Counted from the first letter of the stretch, positions 7,472 through 15,916 are shown. The stretch is DNA of 64,000 nucleotides from Carnobacterium divergens DSM 20623 (GCF_000744255.1 NZ_JQLO01000001.1:682001-746000); one strand, 5' to 3'. Notes: generated by a model from the sequence alone, not told the origin. A program made the numbers and translations.

Positions 7472-8785
7472 ATGACCGATTCATCGAAAAGACCCAACAT
7501 CAAATTGTCTTTTAATCCAGTTCCACTTGAAGAAACGAAAGAAATCACCAATCAAATGGTGGATCATGTAAAAGAGACATTAAATGAATTGATTACCGAC
7601 TCCGTGTCAAAAGTGAATTCAGAAAACCTGAAACGTTTTGAAGAAAAAGAAGCAGCTCTTGAAAGAGAATATCAAGAAGCATTAAATGAATTAGTGACTG
7701 AATATGAAGAAAAGAAACGTACTCTAGAAAAGCAAATTGCCATTAAAGAGCAAGCTATATTAAGAGATGCTAAATTACAAGCAGAATCGATTTTACAAAA
7801 GGCCTTTGATGAATCTAATGAAATGTATGGTTTTGTTCAAAATGAAATTACTGAACTAAAGGACCAATTAATTGTTTATCAAAAAGAAATGGAACAAGAA
7901 AAAATTCGTCAAGACAGTGAATTAGCAAACCGATTAGACGAATTAAATAAAATATATGAAGCAAAACACCGCCAATTAGAAGAGGAACTTGTTGAAAGAG
8001 AACAAGCGCTATTAAAAGACGCCAAAATCGAAGCGGAAAAAACAAAAAATGAAGCTAAAAAAGAGTCAACGGAATTATTAGATGAAACAAAAGTCGAAGT
8101 ACAAGATTTAAAAGAACTTGCAACTTCTGAGATTATATCTGATAAAGCAGCTCATCAAGCCAAAGTCTCAGATGATTTTTTACGTCTGAATAAAGAGAAA
8201 GAGTGGTTCTCATTGTATCAAGAGCAAGTAGAAGAGCGTTATGCTGATAAAGAACAAAAACTCTATCAAAAAACTCAAGCAGAATTAGATCAATTAGAAT
8301 TAAAAGTTCATGAATTGCAAAACCAAACAGATTTTTATCAGGATATCGATGAACAACGCAAAGAAAAATCATTTTCAACAGGTTTATACATCTGTTTGAT
8401 TGCGGCAGTCAATGTGATTTTATTGAGTGTCTTTCGTCAAGCCACAGTTATTTTACCAATTTTAACAGCTATTTTAGGATGTTACTTGATCTACACCACA
8501 TTAACAGATGGTCGTTTTGAAAAGAAAACAAAAAAAGTAGCGAAGAAAAATGAATGGTTGATTGAAAAAAATGATCAATTCAAAAAACAAATTCAAGATT
8601 TAGAAACTCAAATAGCGGATCTAACAGCTGAAAACAGCTCATTAGCTGAAAACATTCAAACACATGCTGAATTAATCAAAACAGTTCAATCATTAGAAAA
8701 TCAATTAGAAGAAGAACAAATTGATCGTAAATTGATTGAGTCTGAAAATATGAATTTGCGTCAACGATTGATGGAAAATAAATAG
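7472..8785 (+). CDS. Large coiled-coil protein with a two-helix membrane anchor, function unknown
   Basis: The ATG at 7472 (437 residues) is preceded by AAAGGAG at seven bases; an ATG at 7445 has no such site. Residues about 20-295 are a long, Glu/Lys/Gln-rich heptad-like region. A visible internal repeat is IKEQAILRDAKLQAES against EREQALLKDAKIEAEK. Two hydrophobic helices follow (about 302-322 and 328-348), then a second coiled coil (about 360-437). No signal peptide and no enzymatic motif are seen. The layout suggests a membrane hairpin with both coiled coils on the cytoplasmic side, a scaffold or division-site type architecture; this is inference. It is monocistronic and I do not recognise the family. 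Confidence 0.8.
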   Translation: MTDSSKRPNIKLSFNPVPLEETKEITNQMVDHVKETLNELITDSVSKVNSENLKRFEEKEAALEREYQEALNELVTEYEEKKRTLEKQIAIKEQAILRDAKLQAESILQKAFDESNEMYGFVQNEITELKDQLIVYQKEMEQEKIRQDSELANRLDELNKIYEAKHRQLEEELVEREQALLKDAKIEAEKTKNEAKKESTELLDETKVEVQDLKELATSEIISDKAAHQAKVSDDFLRLNKEKEWFSLYQEQVEERYADKEQKLYQKTQAELDQLELKVHELQNQTDFYQDIDEQRKEKSFSTGLYICLIAAVNVILLSVFRQATVILPILTAILGCYLIYTTLTDGRFEKKTKKVAKKNEWLIEKNDQFKKQIQDLETQIADLTAENSSLAENIQTHAELIKTVQSLENQLEEEQIDRKLIESENMNLRQRLMENK

Positions 8786-8799
8786 GGAATTCTTTAAGA

Positions 8800-8830
8800 C
8801 CTCTTAACTTTAGATTAAGGGGTTTTTTAT
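8800..8830 (+). terminator. Intrinsic terminator of the coiled-coil gene
   Basis: CCTCTTAA (8800-8807) pairs with TTAAGGGG (8815-8822), with one G-U pair. TTTTTT follows. Confidence 0.8.
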
Positions 8831-8919
8831 TATTTCTATAGTTAGATGATAATAAGTGACAACTTTTCAACAATTTAATTAAATCCTGTAATTATTAGAA
8901 AGATACAAGTTCAATACTT

Positions 8920-8947
8920 TTGAAATTAGAAACGAGTAAGTTATAAT
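8920..8947 (+). promoter_or_regulatory. Promoter of the MazG-like/gshF operon
   Basis: TTGAAA (8920-8925), a 16-base spacer and a consensus TATAAT (8942-8947) lie 38 bases before the start codon. Confidence 0.75.
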
Positions 8948-8984
8948 AAGTAAGTGATAAATTTATTAAAAGGAGTCTAGGGAT

Positions 8985-9497
8985 ATGACGGAACAATCTT
9001 CCTATGAAAAAGTAAAAGAATTTCATGACGTATTTCATCCTGCTAAAAATATAGAGCCAACGGCTTTTACGCCAGAAGAAGCACTACATAGAGCCTCATT
9101 TACGACAGAAGAAATGATTGAGTTTTTATATGCGAGTGTAGGCGGAAACGAAGCAGACTTCGATCAATTAATAAATCAGTGGAAAGGTGAGATTGAAAAA
9201 ACACTCACAAAAATTAAAACGGAGCAAAAACCAGTTGAAGATATCTTAATTGGACAAGTAGATGCCCTAACGGATGCAACTTATTTTAATTATGGTTCAT
9301 TTGTATTAATGGGCGTGAATCCAACACCTATTTTTAATATTGTTCATAAAGCCAATATGGGAAAACTATTTCCAGATGGCCGGCCACGGTATCGACCTGA
9401 CAACGGAAAAGTAATGAAACCTGATAATTGGGAACAAGATTTTGCACCAGAACCAAAAATTAAAGCTGAAATTATCAATCAAAAAAATAATAAGTAG
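8985..9497 (+). CDS. MazG/phosphoribosyl-ATP pyrophosphohydrolase-like protein
   Basis: This 170-residue, probably cytosolic protein has a MazG-superfamily-like helical core. The helix RASFTTEEMIEFLYASVGG (about residues 36-54) carries the acidic metal-binding E-E-x2-E pattern, and GQVDALTDATYFNYGSF (about 85-101) supplies a second acidic helix. The tail has the conserved MGKLFPDGRPRYRPDNGKVMKP segment typical of this Lactobacillales group. MazG-type proteins cleave nucleoside triphosphates to monophosphates; the substrate here is unknown. The start ATG follows AAAGGAG. It precedes gshF by only 12 bases and both share one promoter. The superfamily call is fairly firm; substrate and link to glutathione are not. 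Confidence 0.75.
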   Translation: MTEQSSYEKVKEFHDVFHPAKNIEPTAFTPEEALHRASFTTEEMIEFLYASVGGNEADFDQLINQWKGEIEKTLTKIKTEQKPVEDILIGQVDALTDATYFNYGSFVLMGVNPTPIFNIVHKANMGKLFPDGRPRYRPDNGKVMKPDNWEQDFAPEPKIKAEIINQKNNK

Positions 9498-9509
9498 AGG
9501 TTTAAACGA

Positions 9510-11813
9510 ATGACTCAACTATCAGAACTATTAAAAAAAGCAGCACTTGGACCAGCCTTCAATGAAGGGAAGTTTGGGATTGAAAAAGAAGGACTACGAG
9601 TAACAGAGTCTGGTAAATTAGCCTTGACTCCTCATCCAACAGTGTTTGGTAATCGTAGCTACAATCCTTATATTCAAACCGATTTTAGTGAGTCACAATT
9701 AGAATTGGTAACCGCACCAACTGAATCGACTCAGACAATGAATCGTTGGCTAATGGCGATTCATGATGTCGTTGAACGCTCATTACCACTAAACGAATAT
9801 ATTTGGCCAATGAGTATGCCCATCGGATTGCCAGCAGAAAGTGATATTCAAGTAGCTCAATTTGACGATCCTACAGCAGTGGCTTATCGTGAACATTTAG
9901 CTGAAAAATATGGAAAGAAAAAGCAAATGGTTTGTGGCATTCATTATAACTATGAAATCAATGAAAAATTATTGATAGCTTTATTTAAACAACAAACCGC
10001 AATTACTTCTTTAATTGAATTTAAGTCGCATGTCTACATGAAATTAGCAAAAAACTTTCTTCGTTACAGGTGGTTATTGACGTATTTATTAGGTGCCTCC
10101 CCAGTTGCAACCGATGATTTTTATACCGATAAAGAACAGCCATTGAATACCTATGTTCGAAGTATTCGTAGCAGCCATTATGGTTATGTGAATTCAGAAG
10201 ATGTCAAAGTGTCTTTTGAATCATTAGAAACGTATATTTCCGATATTCAGCAGCTTGTAGCAACAGGTGTGCTAAGTGAAGAAAAAGAATTCTATTCTCC
10301 AGTTCGAATTCGCGGGACAAAAGAAGTTAAGGAATTGGCTTCAAAAGGGATTCAATATTTAGAATTTCGGATATTTGATTTAAATCCGTATGCAGCGTTT
10401 GGAATGACAGAAAAGGATATGGAATTTATTCATCTCTTTTTAATGACGTTGATTTGGCTAGATGAGACGGCGACTGTTTCAGATATTGAAAAAGGTAAAA
10501 AATACAATGAAGCAACTGCCTTAGCTCATCCTTATGAAATTTCAGCCTACCAAGCAGAAGGCCTAGCGTTAGTTGAGAAGATGCAAGAAATGATTGCGAC
10601 ACTTTCACTATCAACCGAACAAGCAGCATTAGTTGAAGAAGCTAAAAGACAATTGCTTGAACCTAAAGAAACCATTGCTGGACGTTTAGTAACGGATATT
10701 GAAAAACAAGGCTCTTATCAACTGGTAGGGTTAGCGTTGGCAAAACAATATAAAGCAGAAGCCTTAGAAAAAAGCTACAACTTGAGAGGTTTTGAAGGAA
10801 TGGAATTGTCTACTCAATTATTGATGTTTGATAGTATTCAAAAAGGAATTGAAGTGGAGATTTTAGATGAAAGCGAACAGTTTTTAAAGCTGACTCATGA
10901 AGATCATGTAGAGTATGTTAAAAATGCCAATATGACTTCTAAAGACCAATACATTGCCCCTTTAATTATGGAGAATAAAGTAGTCACAAAGAAAGTTCTT
11001 GAATCAGCAGGTTTCCATGTACCCGCGGGAGCAGAATATGAAACTCCTGAAGAAGCAAAATCCGATTATTGGAATCATCAAGACAAGGGAATTGTAATTA
11101 AGCCAAAATCAACCAATTATGGACTAGGAATTTCAATTTTTAAAGATGGAGCATCAAAAGAAGATTATGAATTAGCAGTAGACATTGCCTTCAAAGAAGA
11201 CCGTGCCATTTTAGTGGAAGAATTTATTGACGGAACTGAATATCGCTTCTTTGTTTTAGGAAACGAAACCCGCGCAATTATGTTGAGAATGCCTGCTAAC
11301 GTGGTTGGCGACGGAGAACGAACGATTCAAGAGCTAGTAGCAATTAAAAATCAAGATCCATTAAGAGGAACGCATCACCGCTCACCATTAGAGCTGATTC
11401 AACTTGGTGAAATTGAGCAGTTGATGTTGAAAGAACAAGGATTTACAATAGATTCGATACCAGCAATGGGTACAATTGTTTATCTAAGGGAAAATTCCAA
11501 CATCAGTACCGGTGGCGATTCCTTTGATTTAACAGATGAAATGGATGAAAGTTATAAAAAAGCAGCTGTTGAAATGACAAAAGCGCTTGGGGCGACAATA
11601 AGTGGTGTGGATTTAATCATTCCAGATCGAAGTCAGCCAAGCACACCGGGAAATCCAGGATATGCTGTGATTGAAGCGAACTTTAACCCCGCAATGCACA
11701 TGCATACGTATCCTTATCAAGGAAAAGGACGTAGATTGACAAGAGACGTATTAGATTTACTTTTCCCAGAGCTAGAAATTAGAAAGAAAAAGGACACAGA
11801 GGCCTATCTATAA
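9510..11813 (+). CDS. gshF: Bifunctional glutamate-cysteine ligase/glutathione synthetase
   Basis: GshF makes glutathione in two ATP-dependent steps: gamma-glutamylcysteine formation, then glycine addition. The 767 residues match the fused enzyme of Listeria, Streptococcus and Enterococcus. Residues 1 to about 450 form the GshA-like ligase (FGIEKEGLRV, QTDFSESQLEL, EYRILDLNP-like EFRIFDLNPYAAFG). Residues from about 490 form an ATP-grasp domain related to D-Ala-D-Ala ligase and cyanophycin synthetase (IVIKPKSTNYGLGI, LVEEFIDGTEYRFFVL, VIEANFNPAMHMH). Both halves look intact. The ATG follows AGAGG at about ten bases. It is transcribed with the upstream MazG-like gene and has its own terminator. 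Confidence 0.96.
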   Translation: MTQLSELLKKAALGPAFNEGKFGIEKEGLRVTESGKLALTPHPTVFGNRSYNPYIQTDFSESQLELVTAPTESTQTMNRWLMAIHDVVERSLPLNEYIWPMSMPIGLPAESDIQVAQFDDPTAVAYREHLAEKYGKKKQMVCGIHYNYEINEKLLIALFKQQTAITSLIEFKSHVYMKLAKNFLRYRWLLTYLLGASPVATDDFYTDKEQPLNTYVRSIRSSHYGYVNSEDVKVSFESLETYISDIQQLVATGVLSEEKEFYSPVRIRGTKEVKELASKGIQYLEFRIFDLNPYAAFGMTEKDMEFIHLFLMTLIWLDETATVSDIEKGKKYNEATALAHPYEISAYQAEGLALVEKMQEMIATLSLSTEQAALVEEAKRQLLEPKETIAGRLVTDIEKQGSYQLVGLALAKQYKAEALEKSYNLRGFEGMELSTQLLMFDSIQKGIEVEILDESEQFLKLTHEDHVEYVKNANMTSKDQYIAPLIMENKVVTKKVLESAGFHVPAGAEYETPEEAKSDYWNHQDKGIVIKPKSTNYGLGISIFKDGASKEDYELAVDIAFKEDRAILVEEFIDGTEYRFFVLGNETRAIMLRMPANVVGDGERTIQELVAIKNQDPLRGTHHRSPLELIQLGEIEQLMLKEQGFTIDSIPAMGTIVYLRENSNISTGGDSFDLTDEMDESYKKAAVEMTKALGATISGVDLIIPDRSQPSTPGNPGYAVIEANFNPAMHMHTYPYQGKGRRLTRDVLDLLFPELEIRKKKDTEAYL

Positions 11814-11820
11814 AAGAATT

Positions 11821-11857
11821 AAAAGGAACAAATAGTGTTCACTATTTGTTTCTTTTT
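11821..11857 (+). terminator. Intrinsic terminator of gshF
   Basis: AACAAATAGT pairs with ACTATTTGTT around a GTTC loop. TCTTTTT follows. Confidence 0.85.
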
Positions 11858-11878
11858 GTAGAAAATAACCAGTCTTAA

Positions 11879-11907
11879 TTGTTGATTGAAGAAATCCATG
11901 ATAGAAT
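11879..11907 (+). promoter_or_regulatory. Promoter of the cysteine desulfurase gene
   Basis: TTGTTG (11879-11884), a 17-base spacer and TAGAAT (11902-11907) lie 47 bases before the start codon. Confidence 0.6.
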
Positions 11908-11953
11908 TTAAAAGAAAATAGAAGCTTTAGCCAAAGTAGATTGGAGTAACCCG

Positions 11954-13099
11954 ATGGAAAAAATATATTTAGATCACGCTGCAACAAGTCCAGTCCATCC
12001 AGAAGTTTTAGAAGTAACATTTCATGTAATGAAAGAACATTACGGAAATGCTTCTAGTATTCATGGATTTGGTCGAGAAGCAAGAAAATTATTAGATGAG
12101 GCAAGAAGTGTCTTTGCTAAAAGTATTGGAGCTAAGCCTATTGAAATCGTCATGACAAGTGGCGGGACTGAAAGTGATAATACTGCAATTATCGAGACGG
12201 CTTTATCAAGAGCCCATTTCGGGAAGCATTTAATTACAACCGCTGTGGAGCATCATGCTGTTTTAGAGCCGATGGAGTATTTAGAATCAATGGGGTTTGA
12301 AGTGACTTATTTACCAGTTGATGAAACAGGCTTGGTTCACTTAGAGGACTTAATTGCTGCTGTTCGTCCAGATACTAGTTTGGTATCGGTTATGTATGGC
12401 AATAATGAAGTAGGCACCATTATGAACATTCAAGAAATCGGAGCATTTCTAGCAGAAACAGAAACTTATTTTCATACCGATGCAGTTCAAGCATATGGCT
12501 TAGAAGATATTGATGTAAAGCAAGATGCAATTGATTTACTATCGGTTTCTGCCCATAAAATAAATGGACCAAAAGGAATTGGCTTTCTCTATATTAATGA
12601 AGAGATTCATTTGCCAAGCTTTATGCGAGGTGGCGAGCAAGAAACAAAACGGCGTGCAGGCACAGAGAATATCCCTGCAATCGTTGGTTTTCAAAGAGCC
12701 GTTGAAATTACAGAACAAGAACGGAGTAAGCGTCGTGAAACCTATGATGGTTTTAGAAATCAATTAATTGAAGGATTAAAGCAAGCTGAAATTGATTTTG
12801 AAATTAATGGCAACGAAACGCATTATTTAAAACATATTCTAAATATATGGATTAAAGGCGTTTCATCTGAACAATTATTAATGAATTTAGACTTATTAGG
12901 AATTGGCATTTCAGCAGGATCAGCTTGTACCGCTGGAAATATGGAGCCTAGTCATGTACTAAGTGCTATGTTTGGCAAAAATAGTCCACGAGTAAAAGAA
13001 TCTGTTCGTGTCAGTTTTGGTTTAGGTACAACAACTGAAATGATTGACGAAGCAGTAAAACAATTAAGTGTTGTAGTAAAACGATTAAAACATTCATAA
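11954..13099 (+). CDS. Cysteine desulfurase (NifS/IscS family)
   Basis: This PLP enzyme takes sulfur from cysteine as a persulfide and, by synteny, probably delivers it to MnmA for tRNA 2-thiouridine (the YrvO role in Bacillus). The 381 residues include YLDHAATSPVHPEV, TSGGTESDN, EHHAVLEP, the PLP lysine in SVSAHKINGPKGIGF (about residue 201) and the catalytic cysteine in SAGSACTAGNMEPSHVL (about residue 325). All key residues are present. The ATG at 11954 has only a weak ribosome binding site (GGAGTAACCCG). In Bacillus the gene abuts mnmA; here a DUF1831 gene and a two-component system lie between them. Confidence 0.95.
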   Translation: MEKIYLDHAATSPVHPEVLEVTFHVMKEHYGNASSIHGFGREARKLLDEARSVFAKSIGAKPIEIVMTSGGTESDNTAIIETALSRAHFGKHLITTAVEHHAVLEPMEYLESMGFEVTYLPVDETGLVHLEDLIAAVRPDTSLVSVMYGNNEVGTIMNIQEIGAFLAETETYFHTDAVQAYGLEDIDVKQDAIDLLSVSAHKINGPKGIGFLYINEEIHLPSFMRGGEQETKRRAGTENIPAIVGFQRAVEITEQERSKRRETYDGFRNQLIEGLKQAEIDFEINGNETHYLKHILNIWIKGVSSEQLLMNLDLLGIGISAGSACTAGNMEPSHVLSAMFGKNSPRVKESVRVSFGLGTTTEMIDEAVKQLSVVVKRLKHS

Positions 13100-13133
13100 A
13101 GATAGTAAGAGCAATCTTAGTATCTTTTTTTTA
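13098..13133 (+). terminator. Intrinsic terminator of the desulfurase gene
   Basis: AAAGATAGTAAGA pairs with TCTTAGTATCTTT with one mismatch around GCAA. T8 follows. It also separates this gene from the convergent small ORF at 13131-13223. Confidence 0.8.
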
Positions 13134-13223
13134 ACGAGCGGCACACAAAGCAAGCACCATCATACCGATAAAAAATAACGTTCCAATGACTCCTTGGTAT
13201 TGAAATAAATTTTCCCATTTCAT
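13131..13223 (-). CDS. 30-residue membrane peptide, unannotated small ORF
   Basis: On the minus strand an ATG (13223-13221) is preceded by AAAGGAGG with an eight-base spacer, one of the best ribosome binding sites in the window. The frame encodes 30 residues and ends in TAA at 13133-13131. The N-terminus is polar (MKWENLFQYQG). The rest is a single hydrophobic helix (VIGTLFFIGMMVLALCAA) ended by Arg, so it should be a single-pass membrane peptide. Two inverted repeats lie upstream (13246-13262 and 13307-13324). I know of no family. Toxin, regulatory peptide and small transporter subunit are all possible. Confidence 0.6.
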   Translation of the reverse strand: MKWENLFQYQGVIGTLFFIGMMVLALCAAR

Positions 13224-13245
13224 ATTGTTGTCCTCCTTTATAGCG

Positions 13246-13324
13246 AATTAGTTTAGCTAATTTCATCATAGAGGATAACAAATTAAATAAATACGAACGA
13301 AACTGTAAGGTTACGAACAACCTT
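13246..13324. promoter_or_regulatory. Two inverted repeats upstream of the 30-residue peptide gene
   Basis: AATTAG-TTTAG-CTAATT (13246-13262) and AAGGTT-ACGAAC-AACCTT (13307-13324) lie in the gap between the divergent small ORF and the DUF1831 gene. They could be operators for either; no regulator is adjacent. Confidence 0.3.
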
Positions 13325-13386
13325 GTCATTTTATAAATAGCCAACTTAATTTTTAATAAGACTGGAAGAACTACTGGAATATATGG

Positions 13387-13392
13387 TATAGT
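13387..13392 (+). promoter_or_regulatory. Extended -10 promoter of the DUF1831 gene
   Basis: TGG precedes TATAGT (13387-13392), an extended -10 with no clear -35. It is 75 bases before the ATG. Confidence 0.5.
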
Positions 13393-13466
13393 ATTTAGGA
13401 GAAGAGGCGTTAAAGAAGGCTTTAAAGCGCTTAAAGAGTTAGAATAATTCGATGAGGTGAAATAAA

Positions 13467-13811
13467 ATGGCATTTGAAACAGTTGCAAGTTTAGCAGGCT
13501 CACCAGATAGCTATCAAATGAGTCCAACCGTAAAAAAATACACAGTTCGAGACAATGGATTTGAAGAAACAAGTTCAGGGAATTTTCAATTTATTCGTCC
13601 ATTAGATGCATCACCAGAAAACAAACAAGGAATCAAGTTGAAAATTGTAATCTCTAGAGATTTAACGCAATTAAAAATTTCAACAACTACAAGCAATGGA
13701 CTTAGAGCAGTTAATCTTTTTAAAGGCGATGCGTTTAAAATGAGTATTGACAAGTATAACTTTATTATGGCTGGTTTAGTTGAGCGAGGCGTATTAGAAA
13801 AAGCGGAATAA
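13467..13811 (+). CDS. DUF1831 family protein
   Basis: This 114-residue, probably cytosolic protein of mixed alpha/beta composition has no membrane segment or signal. Sequence features such as KKYTVRDNGFEETSSGNFQF and the C-terminal FKMSIDKYNFIMAGLVERGVLEKAE match the DUF1831 family, found in Lactobacillales next to the NifS-type desulfurase and mnmA. That linkage suggests a role in sulfur transfer or tRNA thiolation, but none is established. GAGGTG stands at normal spacing before the ATG. It has its own extended -10 promoter and terminator. Confidence 0.8.
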   Translation: MAFETVASLAGSPDSYQMSPTVKKYTVRDNGFEETSSGNFQFIRPLDASPENKQGIKLKIVISRDLTQLKISTTTSNGLRAVNLFKGDAFKMSIDKYNFIMAGLVERGVLEKAE

Positions 13812-13819
13812 ATAATAAG

Positions 13820-13857
13820 AAAAAGAGAGTCGTTAGCAAACGATTCTCTTTTTTTGT
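13820..13857 (+). terminator. Intrinsic terminator of the DUF1831 gene
   Basis: AAAGAGAGTCGTT pairs with AACGATTCTCTTT around AGCA, with one mismatch. A T run follows. Confidence 0.85.
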
Positions 13858-13949
13858 CTAAAAATCATAAAAAAGTCATCAATTGCTACGGTTTAATTCA
13901 CGAATTCAAGCTATGATAAATAGGAATAAAATCGAAACGGGGTTAAGCT

Positions 13950-14633
13950 GTGTTAAGGTTATTAGTAATAGAAGATGACCAACGATTATCAGATAATGTC
14001 GTTGAAGTCACAAAAGAATTTTTACAAAGCACGCAAGCATTTGATGGCGCAGAGGGGCTTTATTATGGGGAACAAAATATTTATGATGTCATCGTATTGG
14101 ACCTTATGATGCCAGAAATGAATGGTTATCAAGTGTTGCAGCAATTACGAAAACGACATATTGAAACACCGGTTTTAATGTTAACTGCAAAAGATGGAAT
14201 TGATGATAAAATAAAGGGTTTTCAAGTAGGAGCAGATGACTATCTAGTAAAACCTTTTCACAGGGAAGAACTGTTAATGCGCCTAAAAGCTCTCTTAAAA
14301 AGAACTCATAGTGGTTTTCAAGAAAATCAAATTTCTCATCAAAATTTAGTTTTAAATATTCAACAAAAAACAGCTAAAGTGGGGAAAGAAAATGTTCCGC
14401 TTAATGGAAAGGAATATGATTTACTTGAGTATTTTATTCAGAATCCAGAAATGATTATTACAAAAGAACAAATTTTTGACCGAATTTGGGGATTTGATTC
14501 AGAAACATCCATTACGGTTGTTGAAGTCTATATGAGTAACTTACGTAAAAAATTGAAAAATTATCACGATCAAATTAGGATAAAAACCTTACGTAACGTT
14601 GGCTATATGTTGACGAAAGGAGAGAAAAATTGA
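13950..14633 (+). CDS. ciaR: OmpR-family response regulator, CiaR-like
   Basis: This 227-residue DNA-binding response regulator has a receiver domain with acidic pocket (IEDD, residues 7-10), phosphoacceptor Asp51 in VLDLMMPEMNGY and Lys in YLVKPF. The C-terminal winged helix contains IFDRIWGFDSETSITVVEVYMSNLRKKL, very close to my recollection of streptococcal CiaR, which controls competence, cell-wall stress and small RNAs. The start is GTG with only a weak site (CGGGG). It overlaps the downstream kinase. I could not find a clear TTTAAG-N5-TTTAAG CiaR repeat in its own promoter. Function in this organism is inferred from the family. Confidence 0.8.
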   Translation: MLRLLVIEDDQRLSDNVVEVTKEFLQSTQAFDGAEGLYYGEQNIYDVIVLDLMMPEMNGYQVLQQLRKRHIETPVLMLTAKDGIDDKIKGFQVGADDYLVKPFHREELLMRLKALLKRTHSGFQENQISHQNLVLNIQQKTAKVGKENVPLNGKEYDLLEYFIQNPEMIITKEQIFDRIWGFDSETSITVVEVYMSNLRKKLKNYHDQIRIKTLRNVGYMLTKGEKN

Positions 14634-15916
14634 AGAACACAATTCAGCAAAGACAACAAATTCGTTTTTTTATTTATAATGTCGTGACCTTTGCCATTAT
14701 TTTTTTAATTTTTGGTTTAATCATTTACCAACAAGTTCAAAATTCGCTCTATTCATCTGTTAATAGTGAATTATTAAAACAAAAAGAACGATTAGATAAT
14801 GTGCCTCCTGTCAGTAAAGAGGGCATAGAAAATCAACCTGATTTACCGAAAAATATGGAACAAAAACGACAAGGATCGGGTCCAGGTGTTCTACCAGTAG
14901 AATGGGATAAAAATGGAAAAATCTTAAATCAAGATGCGATTGGTGAACTAAATTATGCGCTATTTAACCAATTAACCTTAGATACAACAAAATTAGGAAC
15001 CGTAAAAAGCGTATCAGTAGGAGAATCTTCCTATCGATACATTGTTTTTAAAGCAAAAAATAGTATAAATCAGGATGCAGCGTACATTCAATTTATCATA
15101 AGTGTCAAAGCAGAAGAGCAACTGGCTGCTAGTTTTGGTGAAATATTGATTGTGTGCTCCATTGTTTTTTGGATTTTCTCAATTCTAGCCAGTTATGTTT
15201 TAGCCAGAAAATCAATGCGCCCTATCTTACTTTCATGGCAAAAACAAACTGAATTTGTAGAAAATGCCTCCCATGAATTGCGGACACCATTAACAATTAT
15301 CCAAAATAAATTAGAAGGCTTACTTACAAAACCAAATGAGCGGATTGTAGACGAAATCGAACCAATTGCTCTCTCTCTTTCCGAAATTCGCCATTTAAGT
15401 AAACTCACGAGTGATCTATTATGGCTGTCACGAGCAGATTCCAATCAAACACTATTAACAAAAGAACCTGTCCTCTTAAATGATTTCTTAGCAGAATGTT
15501 TAGCACCATACCAAGAAATTGCTGCTAGTCAAGGAAAGTATTTTTGGACAAAATTAGCTTCGCCAGTGATTGCCGAAATCGACAAAACAAGAATCCAACA
15601 AGTTTTAGTGATTTTATTAGATAATGCGTTAAAATACACAAAAGAAAAAGAAACAATCGGCTTAGGTAGCTTTGTTGAAGGGAATTACTGGGAACTTATG
15701 ATTAGCGATACAGGGTCAGGAATTGCTAAGGAAAATCAAGAACGGGTTTTTGAGCGTTTCTTTAGAGAAGAAAAATCCCGAAATCGAGGAACTGGTGGGA
15801 CAGGATTAGGACTTCCTATTGCTAAATGGATAGTAGAGTTGCATCAAGGGAAAATTGAGCTGGTAGAGAACACATCGAAGGGTTGCTTGTTTAAAGTACG
15901 AATTCCCTTAACGTGA
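14630..15916 (+). CDS. ciaH: Sensor histidine kinase, CiaH-like
   Basis: This 428-residue membrane kinase pairs with the CiaR-like regulator. Two transmembrane segments (about residues 12-33 and 169-190) flank an extracytoplasmic loop of about 130 residues rich in polar residues. Cytoplasmic HisKA with the phospho-His in VENASHELRTPLTII (about residue 214) and HATPase motifs follow: N-box VLLDNALKYT, G1 ISDTGSGI, F-box ERVFERFFREEKSR and G2 GTGGTGLGLPI. All kinase motifs are intact. The TTG start overlaps the regulator's stop (TTGA) and is preceded by AAAGGAGAG, so translation is coupled. The signal sensed is unknown. No clear terminator follows. Confidence 0.82.
   Translation: MKNTIQQRQQIRFFIYNVVTFAIIFLIFGLIIYQQVQNSLYSSVNSELLKQKERLDNVPPVSKEGIENQPDLPKNMEQKRQGSGPGVLPVEWDKNGKILNQDAIGELNYALFNQLTLDTTKLGTVKSVSVGESSYRYIVFKAKNSINQDAAYIQFIISVKAEEQLAASFGEILIVCSIVFWIFSILASYVLARKSMRPILLSWQKQTEFVENASHELRTPLTIIQNKLEGLLTKPNERIVDEIEPIALSLSEIRHLSKLTSDLLWLSRADSNQTLLTKEPVLLNDFLAECLAPYQEIAASQGKYFWTKLASPVIAEIDKTRIQQVLVILLDNALKYTKEKETIGLGSFVEGNYWELMISDTGSGIAKENQERVFERFFREEKSRNRGTGGTGLGLPIAKWIVELHQGKIELVENTSKGCLFKVRIPLT

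Noticed and set aside
7312-7551. 79-codon minus-strand frame before the coiled-coil gene
   Set aside because: No ribosome binding site; it overlaps the start of the strongly supported plus-strand gene and is low-complexity hydrophobic.
13117-13572. 151-codon minus-strand frame
   Set aside because: It is a shadow of DUF1831 and intergenic DNA in another frame; the real minus-strand gene here is the 30-codon frame with AAAGGAGG.
13892-13910. Possible CiaR direct repeat (TTTAAT..TTCAAG) before the CiaRH-like genes
   Set aside because: Spacing and bases do not match TTTAAG-N5-TTTAAG closely enough to call.
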